Source: Melastoma dodecandrum | Taxonomy: Eukaryota; Streptophyta; Magnoliopsida; Myrtales; Melastomataceae | Direction: 5' to 3' | NCBI GenBank assembly: GCA_029817715.1 | Contig: JARUPY010000606.1 | Span: 3,658,001-3,722,000, forward strand | DNA length: 64,000 nt | Part shown: piece after piece, positions 1 through 13,576 of the stretch | Position numbering within the stretch: the stretch's first letter is position 1 | Layout: every line of letters begins with the position of its first letter | The notes under the pieces: model-generated | Database searches by the model: none | What the model saw: the letters and a program-made list of their open reading frames with translations, nothing else | What the model was told of the DNA's origin: nothing | Program-made: the position numbers and the translations under genes

Positions 1-3000
1 ATTTGTAAGGGTTTGAAGTTTTACAAGTTTAACGGTATTCATTGAAATCGGTAATCGAAAATTTTTTTTGATATTTACCGAATACCTAATTATGTTAGGC
101 CCGACACATGACCGGTTTAGCAATGCTCTGAAAGTATATTTGCCCTACGTTTTGTAAATATAAAAGAAACCATCCACATCGCCCCTTATTGCGTTCAGTT
201 AGAGAATGAGAAAACAAGAAGAAGATCATTTTTATGCTTGTGACGACAGACACGAGTGAAATTGTGCTGATAATTTTGAAATATTTAGAATAAATGGGTC
301 GAATCAAACTGATGAGTTCATGAAGTAATCAAATTTTAGGAAGAGTAGTTCAAAGGTCCAAGAAACGTGCCAACTGGCTCGTGTTCCTTTCTTTTGCTGA
401 TTCCCATTTCAGATAGGGTTGAAAACAAGGACGTCCATTATCTAAACAAAGAAAAAACAATTACGAAGAAACCATGATGCGAACAGTGGAACGCAATTTC
501 TCTTTCCTTCTCATCGGCGTTGTGTTGTTTGATTGTTTAGTTTCTACTTCATCGTCATTGAACATACGAAAACGTTAAGGATGTTAACGAAGCAATCGAT
601 TGGCAAAAACAAAAGGTGTTGATATTTTAAAGGTTTACTTGTCTTATTGTCTCGTGAAAGATCCGATGGTGTCGAGAGAGAGCACAAATAGGTAGGTGCA
701 ATACTATCTTTGTTCAACGCATTTCCGTACAACCTCTAGTCGCATTTTTTTTTTAAATTAAGAAGTTTATAACGATTCAAAAGTTTTATCCGATTCGAAT
801 TCAATACATCCTTGTCGCAAGATTAACGCTAAACCATCTAAAAAAGTACCCTGAGCTTTATATAGAACAAATTTAACGAATCATTTCAGAGCCCTTCTCT
901 GTTTCTTTTTTTTTTTTTTTTTGGGCTTAAATTTCCCCCTTTCTTCCTTTTGGCCTGCTTTTCTCCATTAATATCCCAACTTGCCCGAGAGGGGAATAAG
1001 GCAAAACAAAACAAAATAAAAACTTACGCAATAAATACAAACCGTCGATTTTACCTAATAAATTGTTTTTTTTTTGGGGGGGACCAAAGTCCCACCCAAC
1101 AAAATCACCTGTGATATTGATTTATTTTCTTTTTCCATCCATTGGCTCAACTTACCCTTAATGCTTGCATCCAAGAAGAAAGAAAAAAAAAAGTAAACCC
1201 CCCCTCCCTCCCCACCCACAAATTCTAGATTTAATCGATCCCTCCCAACCCCACACCTCTTATAAATGCACCATCACCACCACAACCATATGATATTCCC
1301 CCCACCCCTCTCATCTCCTTTCACATGGATTCCAGCACAAGGGAAGAAAAAAGCTTAGGGAGAGGGGTCCCCCCATCCATGTAATAGTTAAAGGATTTAC
1401 TACTATATGACAACTTTTGGAATGGAAACTCCCCCGGATAGTATCGTCACTCACACTACCCTCTTCGTCTAACTATTTAATTAACTTAACTAGACTTCTT
1501 CATCCTTGTCATGGGCATTTTTTTTTTTTTAATTTTGTGGGGGCAGGCAGCATTTTGGATTATTTTATATAAGAAAAGAGGAGACAGGATTTGGGTGTTT
1601 TCCTTAATTTGGTCATACAGTTTAGTCTCTCTGGGCTTTTTGGGGTGGAGGGCGAGATTGGTGGGTCTTGGATTAAAGTATATAATCGTGTACGGAAAAG
1701 AACTGTATCGATAAGCTAAATGGGACCAAAATAATCCAAATTTTAAAAGAAAGAAAGCACTTGATAAATGGTTTTGGCCGTCTCGTGCGTGTTGTTGTTC
1801 TACTTCGGGATTTTGTCATCGAGACTGAATTGGCAATGAACTTGAAAGGCCGTGTGAGGATAGGGTTTTAAGGGGAAGTCCAAATGGGATGATGATATGT
1901 AGTTGGTCGATGAAAAAGGGAAGAAGGAAGACCAACCAAATTGGGCACTCCACGTGGGAGGAACCCCACTCTCCCTGTTCTTATTCACCCCCTCCTTTAC
2001 ATGCCCTCAACTTTTTTCTCATTTTTCAAATTTATGTGTATGTATAGATAGCATTTGGTCCCCTGTCATGTAAATGTTTGCAGAGGATAGTATTTCGATT
2101 CTAGTTGCTCGTCGGAGTTCGTGAATAAATTTAAATCGTTTATATAAGCAGTGGCATGTAAGGGTCAACAATCGGCCGAGATGAGATTGTATACTTCCTT
2201 TTGAATCCGGATAATGAATAGCATTTAGTTATGTCAACTGGTAATGAGGATCCAGATCTCTTGGAAATTGGAACAGAACTTGCCAAACGAAAGTATGGAG
2301 GACACTTGATATCAGAGGTTACTACCAATACATGGTTAGTCTTAGAAAAAAAAAATTACGAAATCGGGTTTGTATTTTCAAAACTTACAAAATATTGTCC
2401 TAAGTTGCTATTTGAAACATCGAATTTCAATTTATAAAAAAATCAATGCTTGAAACAACGAATTTGCTTATGTAAATTAAAATCTATAGTCTCAAACAGG
2501 GACTTAAGGATAAACTCCTTAATATCATTAATAATCTCTTCACTTTATTGATTTGCCCCTTAACTCCCTTTCTGTTAAAATTAAGATATAATCGATCCTA
2601 CTAGATGGCAATTCATCACCCAACTTATACTCCTATGAAATCATTGAGCTCCATTCAATTCCGTAGGACGCCTACATACAAGAAGTTTCATCATCTTGGG
2701 AATAATAAAAAAAAAAACATTCTACCTGTTCTATCTTCAACTAGCAATTAGCAATAATCGCCTTGGCCGGTTAAAGATAAATACAAGAAGTTTCCTCCTT
2801 ATTAAATGACTGGTTTGAAAACGACACATTCCCATCAAGACTGTCCAATTAGTAATGACAAATCACATAGAAATGCCATCGTGTACTTAAGTGGAATATT
2901 CATTGGAATCCCCGGATGAAAGTTATAGAACAATTTTCTAGACTTGGCCGAGGCTGACCATGTATAATTACGAGGAATTGGGGTATTGGTATGATTAGGA

Positions 3001-6000
3001 AAGACAAACATCGCCCCAAGTATTTCTGGTAAACTAAAAAGGATTTTATTAAGAAATGCAATTAGGGCATCCATTAAGAGACAAACAAAAGTAATTTAAA
3101 TTTAGTGATTTAGGAGTTAATACGTTTCATAAGCTGTGTTTTTTTACATTTAATATGTTTCGTTTTTTTATTGTAAAGTATATTAATATTATCAAATTAT
3201 CTTTAATGATATTAATAATTATATTTTTATTATTTATATCTATTCACATGTTAATAACACCCCACCTAAAATTGGACCCACGGTTTCTACTTGACGCATA
3301 AAAATACCCCTAGGCCTAGCACTAACTTGGAATCAGAACATTTCACTATTTCCTAATTATCTTTGGGTATATACACACATTTAGCCACTCCCCAACAATA
3401 TTATTCAAACACAGAATATGAATTATCCTAATCCCGAAGGAATTTGGAACCAGAACATTTTAATCAAACGCCCCGAAGACAAAATCTTTGGTCGGTAATA
3501 TTTTTCCCTTCTTTAATTTTTGATTTTTATTTTAAAGTGGGTGGGAAAAGCATCTCTGGAATTCCTATCACGAGGGAACATATTTGTTTTGCTTTGTTTA
3601 TTTTTTTGGTTGCTTAACGCTGATAAAAGTTGGGGAAAATAAAGCTAAGGAAAGGTGATGTTATCAAATAGTTTAAGTCATAGGCCGGTCATTAAAATAA
3701 CTGATCTCTTTCGGTCCCTCTCGCTTTATGCTGTCCTTTCCCCTAAATAACGTAAAAAAGAATGTATCCCCCACCACGACCACGCTATACTTAACTTAAT
3801 ATTCGAGCGACTATGACCAATCGGCATATTCGACGTGCTTGTCCGTCGAACGAGTGGTCCGTGTAGCCTTTTGCGGTGATTAAAACGAACTAATTGATTA
3901 AGTTGATCTTCTCAAAGTAGAAGCGTCATGTCGAATTCGGTGAGAATACTACTATCATTTTTATAAAATTGCTAGTCCTTTTTAGTAATTGAATTCCAAT
4001 CAACAGAAAGAAGAAGGGTCAAGTCTTATTCCAGTACCGCTTTGTACGGTTGCGCGGGTAAACAAAAAATCGTAAAAATCCATAAGTAATCTTTAACAAA
4101 AAAAACATTAGCACACGTCGGAAATCGAGACCCAGTTGCCCTGTGCATTTGATTTTAACACGTTTATAAAAAAAGAATTAGGGAAAAAAAGCCACAAATA
4201 TAATCAATCACACTTAGATTATAAAAGTGTTTAAATATGGTATGGAAATTTAAGAATTCATTTAGTTACGACCGTGTTTAGGACGCGGTTAGAGTAAACC
4301 CTAGCTAGTGGAGTAGTGAGTGGCATGACAACCTCAAAAACGAATCATACAAAACAACAACGCCAATGATAATAATAATAATAATAATAGAAAGAAAACT
4401 AACGAAGAAAAGCATGCAAAAAAGAAAAACGAATTATAAAATTATTTGGGTGGTCATATCTCTCGATGATACAAGCACAAGACAACATCTTTTTGGAAGT
4501 TATAGTGTTGCTTGCTAGGACCCGCGTCGACATTAGTGTTAAGTAATGACGTTGTCGTACCCGAGTAAAATTAGCTACATGTGTATGGTGAATTAATATC
4601 CATCGTTCAATATGTGTGTGTGGGGGAGTGGGGGGTTGCAAAAATGTTCCGTGGAAGTGCCAAGATTAGTAGTATATTTTATCGTGTTTTGGCCACTAGA
4701 GGAGGTAGCATGAGCGGAAGAGGTCAAATTGGATTAAGCTTTATATATCTTGACAAAAAAAAAAATTGAGATTGGGATCGCTCATGTGACATTTTATTTT
4801 CTAGAACACAAAAATAAATAAAATAATGATTTTGGGGGTTACGCGGGTGGCATGGTTCGGGGGGTTTTCGTAATCCCAATCATATCGAATTAAAAATTTA
4901 TATGATATCGATCCCACCCATTTACAATTCTAACCCGTTACACACCAATTCAAACTATTCAAAAAAGTTCAGTAGTAGTATTCCGATACTACCGTCAGAC
5001 ATGAGCGGGGTCCCATCTTCCACTCCCCAGTCCATCCATCAGGTTCTGTAGCCAACGTTGGATTTTAATTTTACCCACTTAGGGTTTTAACATGACCGAT
5101 GGGCTACTGTTATTGCAATCATTCATGGCATATGTATGAAGAATTGTCGTGTTTGATAAAAAACATGTGGCTCTCTGACACCATAGCCACAGTGTTTTCT
5201 AGATACAACCATTTGGTATTGGCTACTACGTGTACATGCTTATTTGAGGAGGAAATGCAATGTATGATACGGCAGGTGCTCACATATTTTGTACAAGAAA
5301 AAAAATCACAGGCTTTGTAGTTGTAACGTGTGCAAAGCTATTAACGTGTTCCGACTTATCCTCTAAAAAAACTCTTTTAAAGTTAGTTTTACAAACTGGG
5401 AATTGAATTTAAGAAAATTTCAAACTTCATGACAATTTCCTTTTACCATTCACCGTGGAACTTTTCTACGGAAGGGTGGCTGGCAATGGGCGAACACGCC
5501 GCCGACGGCGACGACCGACGTGGGGGGGAGCGAGCGCAGCCCCAGGTCTTCCCAAAAGACTAGAACATGTCCTAAAAATTGTAATCACTTACGTGAAAAG
5601 CATAGTTTGATACCCTGTATTATGATAAGAGCACTACTATTCTTTTGGAATTTTGGATCGGACAAAGGATTCGTGTTTAGTTTTCGAATTATAGCTTGAA
5701 CGTTTTGATGGATTAAAAACGACATTCGACATGTCTCCATTACATCTGATGCATTTGGCCGGCACTTGAAATTGACGTGCTCCACATCCATCCTCCCCCC
5801 CCAACCCAAATTTTACTTTATTATCTCGTTACACATAATTAATCAGCAAATAAACATTGCATTTAATGGAAATAGTTTGATCAAGTCCTTGTCTGCTGAC
5901 TGACTACTTCAAGACAATGACAAAATCCCAATAAACTTTCACGTGCAATGAAATAGCTTTGGATAATTATTTGGAAACTAAACGATGAGACCCGCTCGAA

Positions 6001-9000
6001 GCCCGAACTAAAGGGGGGAAGAAATCTCTTAGTTATACCTAAATTCAACTGTTATACGTATTTTGAACCCGGTGATTAAAATTTGTAGACAATGAAACCA
6101 CACGTTTTACTCCTGTTAAAAGTACTCCTTGTATTAAGGGGGAGAGGGAGAAGAATCGACGCCATTAACGAGAAGTCAGTCGTCATCGACATCACTAGAT
6201 TTGGATTATTGTGATTGTTTTATCAGTAGCTAATTGTTATCATCATCATCGTGGTTATATTTTAGATCAAGTTGCACGGCTTGACAAGGAAAGATTTTGT
6301 TGGATTAAACCCAACGAGAAAAAAAAAAGGTGTTGATAATAAAATTCCCGGGTTGGAAACATGGATACATCCCATATTAATTTGAACACTAAATGTGAGA
6401 ACGTAGCACAGGAGAGAACGAAGCTTTGTTCGTTAGTCCGCGAGACAATTTATCGTTTAAAACACAAAGTTTAAAAATTCTCATCGAATAATAGTCGTTA
6501 GAAACAGCGAATGGTGAAACTCGCTATTTGTAATAATTATTTTTCAATCATATATCAAGAATTTTAAAAGTTGTCGTCTTATTAGGCAAAATATTTTACT
6601 GACTAAGGTAGTAACGAAAACAAAGCTTGTGGATAGAACACTATAATATCGTTAAGACCACGGGTGTTTTGCCCACATTTGGCCGACCAGCCATGACAAA
6701 GAACACATCAAGCCACATACATGGGGCACGAGAAACTTTCAATGTGAATACAATTTGGTTGCTTGCGATTCTAATTTTATTATAATGAACTTGGTATGGT
6801 TACAGGTCGTCGACCGACCTCCACCGTTTGTTTGATTGATGTAAAGGTGTTCCTTCCTGTAAGGGAAAATATTTTAGTTTATTAATTGTACCTAAAATAG
6901 TTTGATAATTATGGGCACAACTTTCGCCCCGATCACGGAATTAAAAAAGAAAGAAAGAAAAGAACAGACATGGGGTCGTGGGGGATGATCAATTTCCAAG
7001 AAGATCAGGAGGAGAAGAGGTAACCTTCTCCTCTTATTGTTTCTCTCATGGGACTTAACACAAATAATTGGGTGCAGTTGCCTAAAGAAAGAGGAGTTGG
7101 TCATTCGTATTATATTTATTGGTTTTGTTTTGAAGTAGCTGTCAAGTAAAAAAAAAAAAAAGTATCTTTTGTTTTGTAAAAAGACATCCTTATTTCAGGA
7201 AAACGCATTTCCGACGGTAGATTTTGGTAAGTAGTTTGAAGAACACGTAGTCGTCGACCCACGAAAGTAAAAGAAAAAAGAAAATCTGTGATGCGTTGAA
7301 GAAGGGGACACAATTAAACGCACGGCCCGAGGCGAATAGGGGGAGGCCATGAGCAGGCAGCCTGGCATTTGTCTTGCCTGTCCTGGAATCTCCTGACACT
7401 CTTTTTCTTTTTCTCTTATTTACGCAATAACAACAATAATATAACAGAAATCTTTTTGAATTTTATTTTTTGGGAATATTAATAACCAAGACAACCAGAA
7501 AAAGAAAAAAAAGGAAACATTAAACAGCCATGTTAGGGTGCATTGAATGTGGGGTAAATTTTACTCGCGGGTCCTACGATGTGGAGTCACATCGACATAT
7601 TACCCAAAAAAAAAAAAGGATATTGTTAAAATTTCAGAAATACGTACCACATCTACTTATAATATTTTATCATTATTATTTTCAAAAAGGCGTCGATCCA
7701 CGTATATACAGTTAAAGCTTGTAATTAGATGAAGGTTGCTAATCATATATAAATTCTTAATCCAGGCCTTATCTAATCAATGTTGGATTATTTTCTCAAC
7801 ACCTCCTCGTAATCTTTATCGGACGGGACGAATCTGGCTTTAACAGATGAAAACGTTTCATACTATATATTTTCTTTTTCAACGTGTATATAGCCGTCAC
7901 TTGAGCTTTGTCAGTGGACGAAGTTGTCCGCAAAATAATTAAGACAATAAGTTTTAAAATTGACGAATTCAGATCGAATTTGGTAAAACTGTTTGGAATT
8001 CATTACTATAGATTACGACTTTAAAAAATCATTAGTAATGTTTAAAAAGAAAGAAAAAACACTAGAAAGTGGATATAGGAATGTAAGTTGCTGTTTTAAC
8101 TTGGAATTTGAAAATCGCTTTTAAAAATAACGATTCACGGTGTTTTTTTATAATTTTGCTAATTTTTTTAGAACTTAATTCTAATTATCGAATTTTGAAA
8201 TTTATCATCCTAAACGGTAAATATTTTTGCATGCTAACGTTGTTTTAATAACAAACCTCGTCATATATTTTCGCTCTTTTTTATTTAATGAAACAAAAAG
8301 TGTGTTGGTTTTTTTTGGGGGGGGGGGAGCGTCCATGTATTTTGTGTTGGGAAGAAGTTGGTTTTGCCGGTGGGAAAGAGTCAAAGGTCAACAAAAAAAG
8401 AAAAAGGAAGGATGGGGGGGGGGGGAGAGAGGGGGTTCGTGTGTATATATGGGAGGACGTGCTGGGGTTAAGCTCAGGCAATTCCCTCTTTGCCTGCTCC
8501 CTGCCAGACAAAGAAAGAGACTCCTCACCTACTACACCCCCCCCCCCCCCCCATGATTTACCGACACGTGTGGTAACAATTATAACCTTATATATCCTCC
8601 CCCTAATTCTTCCTCTCACGTTTCCTTATTATTAATTTCATGTAACGAGTGCCCAACTGAAGTTACCAAAGCGTAAACAAACGGACGGTCGGGTGGGGTT
8701 AGGGTTCCTGTTGTGCTCCTCTATCTCCACCCCCCACCTTCCGCGCGTGTGGAACAGACAGACGCCGCTTTGTCTTCCCCCCCCCCCCCGCGCTAATCCT
8801 CACCGTACCGGTCGTTCCCCGGGTGGGGAGGGGGGACCACTTCATCAACTTCACGGTCCCCGTAACTTTCCCCTTCCCCCTCTTTATTTTCTCTTTTTTA
8901 ATTTCCTTAATATAATAACAGGACAAGCGGTGGTGATGACGTTCAGGGCATCCTTTTATTTTTACTAATATGCCATCCTAAATTTTGTGTTACGAACCCA

Positions 9001-9440
9001 TTAGCCATAATTCGATTTGCTATATTATTTTAATTAGACAAACAACTCGCGTAATCGACCGCATATTTTTTTTAGTCGTGTTTTATATTATTGAAATTAC
9101 CAAAAATTTTGCCCCATATCTCTCCCCCGTCGACGCGACGTTAAAAGACAGACGGCGGTTACGTCAACAGTAACGGAACCCAATCCCATCCCACCCCCTC
9201 TTCCCCAACCAGGGTGAAGTCAAACGTAACCAAACCACGGTTAAGGGGACAGACAAAGAGGGGTAAAAGAGGAAGAGGAGAAAAAGGGGAAAGAAATTAA
9301 TACGAGACCCCAGTTAAACTATGTAATTTAAAAAATATGTAATTTAATTTTAATAAAGGGTGATCAAGGATACAAATAATTGTATTGTAAAAGTATAATT
9401 ATGTTACGTGACGTCACATGTATAATTATTTGTGATGGGT
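1..9440. other. gene-free AT-rich intergenic DNA
   Basis: No reading frame here resembles a known protein, and none has convincing splice sites around it. The sequence is AT-rich with many homopolymer runs: T-runs near 905 and 1062, a C-run near 8537 and a G-run near 8318. A short AAT microsatellite lies at about 4370-4389. Small ORFs of 60-115 codons are scattered on both strands, but they are low-complexity or random in composition. The last few hundred bases are the likely promoter of the ARF gene that follows. Confidence 0.6.
9405..9416. promoter_or_regulatory. bZIP-type G-box/C-box hybrid upstream of the ARF gene
   Basis: The sequence TACGTGACGTCA joins an ACGT G-box core to an ACGT C-box core. 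Its centre, GTGACGTCAC (9408-9417), is a perfect palindrome, and both sides carry matching TATAATTAT arms (about 9394-9402 and 9421-9429). Such sites are bound by plant bZIP factors. It lies about 450 bp before the ARF start codon. That it works as a regulatory site is inferred from sequence only. Confidence 0.4.
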
Positions 9441-9861
9441 TTTATTTGTTTTGCCCACCCACCAGCACACAGGCAAATTTCAAGCACCCCTGCCTCTAGA
9501 GATAGAGAGAGAGAAAGAAACCAGCTCAAAAAGCATTTCTGTCGCCTTCCCCCAACTTGGTTTAGAGACTCGTTTCAACCACCGAAGTCATCGGCGGCGG
9601 TTTCTGCTTAGCCTCGGGGAAAGGGGGCTTGGGGTTTAGTTTGACGGCCGGCCAAGGTTTCGTTGCCCCCTTGAGTCGTTTTGGTCAGCTTCTCGGTTGT
9701 TCGGTCGTACCATCTCGGCCGCGATTTGTCCGGCGGTGAGGCACGGGAGGTTGCTCCGGCTGCTTGTTTCTCTGGCTTTTCGGCGGGAGCGAAGGCGTAG
9801 GAGGTAGGTTCCGGCGTTGATTTCTCGCGGCTGTTGACTCGGCAGCGGAGGAGGCTCTTCG

Positions 9862-12800
9862 ATGGTGAATCGAGCGGAAGGCTGTGAGGATTTTCGTTCC
9901 CCCCTTGCCTTTGCTGCTGTTGCTGTTGCTATTTCTGTCGCATCCGTGGTTCGATCCTGTGTTGATTTTTTTTAGATGCTGTAGGTACGGTAGGAGGAGG
10001 AGGAGGGGGAGGAGTCGGTGGCGGAGGTGATGATCTGTACACGCAGCTGTGGGAGGCTTGTGCGGGGCCTCTGGTGGATGTCCCCCGTCCAGGAGAGAGG
10101 GTGTACTATTTCCCTCAGGGACACATGGAACAGGCGAGTGAATTTCTCTCTCTCTTTAATTTGTTATCCTTCGCCGTGGGTGAGATTAATTACCGAAGGC
10201 GGTTCCGTGTTTTGATAGCTCGTGCTATTGCGGATTTTTAGTGAGGGGAAATCCATTAATTCTGCAATTCACGGGGAGTTTCTTTTGTTGATGTGAGATT
10301 TTTGGGCGAGGAATTGAACTTTTTTTCGGTGGTGATTTAGTTGGAGGCGTCGACTAATCAGGAGCTGAATCATAGGATTCCCCACTTCAACCTCTCTCCC
10401 AAGATCCTCTGCCGTGTTGTCAACCTTCAGCTGCTGGTAAGGCTTCCTATCTCAGATCTCCTGTTTTTCCACACTTGGGATTGTCTTTTTTTTTTTCTTT
10501 TTCGTTTATCCTGTTCTTGAATCTTCATGAAATGCTTCACTGTTCGTTGGCTTCATTTGTGCATCGGTTACTTTAATTCCTTGAAGTTGTGGGTGTAATA
10601 AGGCTTCTCAAATTAGTATTCTGAGTATAGTTTCCTTGTTAGCTCTTTCACCCACCTCTGCAGAATTTGTTTCGTTCCTTTGGGACCATGGTAATTTAGT
10701 AAGGATGTGTTGAGCTCTAACAGTGCTCCTTTCTCGCCCTTTCTCTCTGTGCTGCTGCGACTTTCAGGCAGAGCAGGATACGGATGAAGTTTATGCACAA
10801 ATCACCTTGATTCCTGAGCAAGATGTAAGCGGGTGTCTTTTCCCCCCTTTTCTTTTGACCGTCTTTTGACTATTACTGACTTATTGGTTGCACTACTTAT
10901 AAAATATGATTTTCCTTGCAGCAAGGAGAGCCCAATTGCCCGGATTCATGCTCTGCTGAACCTACAAGGCCAAGAGTTCACTCCTTCTGTAAGGTTCTGA
11001 CTGCATCAGATACAAGCACCCATGGCGGCTTTTCGGTTCTGAGGAAGCACGCAACCGAGTGCCTTCCTCCATTGGTATTTGATTTGAGAATCACCAGCCC
11101 TTGCGGATTGCCGTGTTTTGTTTTTGTTATCTAGCACCTTGCTTTTTTTGTTTGCAGGACATGACCCAGTTGACTCCAACCCAGGAGTTGGTGGCCAAGG
11201 ACCTTCATGGTTATGAGTGGAAGTTTAAGCACATATTTAGAGGTCAGTTTCTAATTCATCTATCTCCGAAAGGATAAGTTGACCAGACAGAAGGTGTTGC
11301 TTTGATTTGTCCGCCTGAATGTATGCCTATGGGAATTTATGACCTACTTTGTTGAATTTAACAGGGCAACCACGAAGGCATCTGCTTACAACCGGATGGA
11401 GTACCTTTGTCACTTCTAAGAGGCTTGTTGCTGGAGATTCGTTTGTTTTTGTGAGGTATGCCCTTCATTTCCATCTAACCGTTTTTTCTTAGTGCTATTT
11501 TCACTAAGCTACTTATTTTGAGAAGAGTCTGGTCTACTATATGAATCAGAGGGGAGAATGGGGAATTGCGTGTTGGGGTGAGACGCCAGGCTCGTCAGCA
11601 GAGCTGCATGCCTGCATCTGTGATATCAAGCCAGAGCATGCACCTTGGAGTTCTTGCCACAGCCTCGCATGCTGTAACAACCCAAACCATGTTTGTGGTG
11701 TATTACAAGCCCAGGTTGGGCATATGAATGGGCCTTATCTATAATTACATTTTTGAATTGTCTCAATATTTCACTCGAATAGGAGATCAAATTTACGGAT
11801 TGATTTGCAGGACAAGTCAGTTCATCATAAGCTTGAACAAATATTTGGAGTCTGTCAACAACAAGTTCGCAGTTGGAATGAGGTTCAAGATGAGGTTCGA
11901 AGGTGAAGAATCTCCTGAAAGAAGGTACATGGATGGCTTTTTTTTTGGATTTTCTGTTTGATCCTTTGTTGGTTGGCAGAATAATTCTTATCTATATCTC
12001 CCTTTACTTTTGCTTACAGGTTTTCTGGAACTATAGTTGGAGTTGAAGATATCTCTCCTCAGTGGACAAATTCTACATGGCGATCACTTAAGGTAAATAT
12101 AACATGGTTGCCATGTTCCGTGCTATCTGCAATTACTCATGCTAGGAAACTAGAGTGATGCCACTTGCGGTTTCTTTTACTAGGTTCACTGGGATGAGCA
12201 TGCTTCTATCCCTAGACCTGACCGGGTTTCCCCTTGGGAAATAGAACCTTTTGTGCCTTCTGTGCCTGTTGGTTTAACTCAGTCAAGTGCAGTAAAAAAT
12301 AAAAGGCCACGACCTCCATCCGAAGTCCCTTCCATGGGTAACGAGCTTCTTCTTTTCCAGTTCCAGCGCTCTTTGTTTCGTGCAGCATTATCACCTTCTG
12401 AAATCTTTCATCTTACTCCTGCAGATGTTCCTGCTACGTCTGCAATTTGGAGTGCAGGATTTACTCATTCCACTGATCTTACTCAAGCAAGTGTCACCGA
12501 TGAAGGGAAAAGAAGTGACAGCCACTTCATATGGCCTCTTAAGCAGGCTGATGTTAATAGCACGAGCAGTTCTTTGACAAGGGCTAATACGGATGGAGGG
12601 TGGATGGCTTCTCCTCGCTTGGGTGTTTCCAAAAATCAATCGCACAATGCTGTGGAAGATGGAAAAAACATAACTAGTTGGCCTAGTCTGCCTGAGTATT
12701 CCAAAGCCCCTTCATTGAGTGTGAATGCTGACCCTATCGTGGCAGTGCCTGCTGATGACTGCAGGAAGGCAGAGACAATTCGTAGATGTCGGTTGTTTGG

Positions 12801-13576
12801 TATTGAACTGATTAACCATTCGTTGAGTGCATCGGGTACGGAACAAGCACCCTTGCAGCCTAACGGTGTCCTGAATTACGAAGGTCCCACTCAGACAATA
12901 GAATCTGACTCACAACCCGATCTTGCTAAGGCCACCCCAGAGAAAAGGCAGGGGCAAGTGCATGTTCTGTCAAAGGAGACCAAGGTCAAGCGTGGTGGTT
13001 CTGTCGCTTCCTCGAGAAGTTGCACGAAGGTAATGGGAACATTTCTGTGCATAAACCGATTCTTGTCTTGTGTCATGAGTTTGAAATTTGGACTGTACTG
13101 AACTCGGCATTGTTTGTATGGAAAAAGGTGCAAATGCAGGGAGTGGCTGTCGGGAGAGCTGTTGACTTGACGACATTGGAAGGCTATGATCAGCTTATAC
13201 ACGAACTTGAAGAGATGTTCGACATCAGAGGTCAGCTACGACCTCGAGATAAGTGGGAGATCATCTTCACAGACGACGAAGGAGACATGATGCTTGTTGG
13301 GGATGACCCATGGCCGTAAGCCTATTGTTGCTTCCTTGATGTTTTAATTTGCTCGCTGGATAATTTTGTTGCTTTTTCTTACGACATGAGAATGAATCGT
13401 ATAATTTATATCTCTTACTGGCCATTGGTCATAACAGGGAATTCTGTAACATGGTGAGGAGGATATTCATATGCTCGAGTCAGGATGTGAAGAAGATGAG
13501 CATGGGAAGCAAATTCCCTCTGTCTTCAGTAGAAGTCGAAGCAACCGTGATAAGCTCGGACACGGCGGAGAACTGA
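9862..13576 (+). CDS. auxin response factor, repressor type (ARF9/ARF18-like)
   Basis: A nuclear transcription factor that binds auxin response elements. Exons by hand: 9862-9883, 9976-10133, 10341-10436, 10768-10824, 10922-11074, 11158-11242, 11365-11455, 11550-11714, 11811-11924, 12020-12092, 12184-13029, 13128-13315, 13438-13576. They join in one frame to 728 aa. Residues about 35-60 ([15 protein letters not shown]) are the conserved N-terminal dimerisation part. The B3 domain is at 130-233, followed by the ARF ancillary domain. The PB1 domain is at 621-700 with an acidic OPCA stretch at 669-682. The middle region is Ser/Pro/Thr-rich, not Gln-rich, and holds RLFGI (541-545), so a repressor is expected. 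The tiny first exon is inferred: ATG 9862 is the first ATG after 9480, and its splice joins in frame. The intron after 10133 begins with GC. ARF9, ARF11 and ARF18 cannot be separated here. Confidence 0.93.

Noticed and set aside
2835..3074. 79-codon minus-strand frame considered as a retroelement RNase H relic
   Set aside because: The expected catalytic Asp and GNPG-type motif are absent, so the resemblance is too weak.
5498..5540. GCCGCCGACGGCGACGACC GC-rich patch
   Set aside because: It is an isolated 40-base patch with no frame, repeat partner or gene around it.
8227..8635. Frames of 109-115 codons on both strands near a G-run
   Set aside because: They are driven by homopolymer and AG-rich tracts, with no conserved text.
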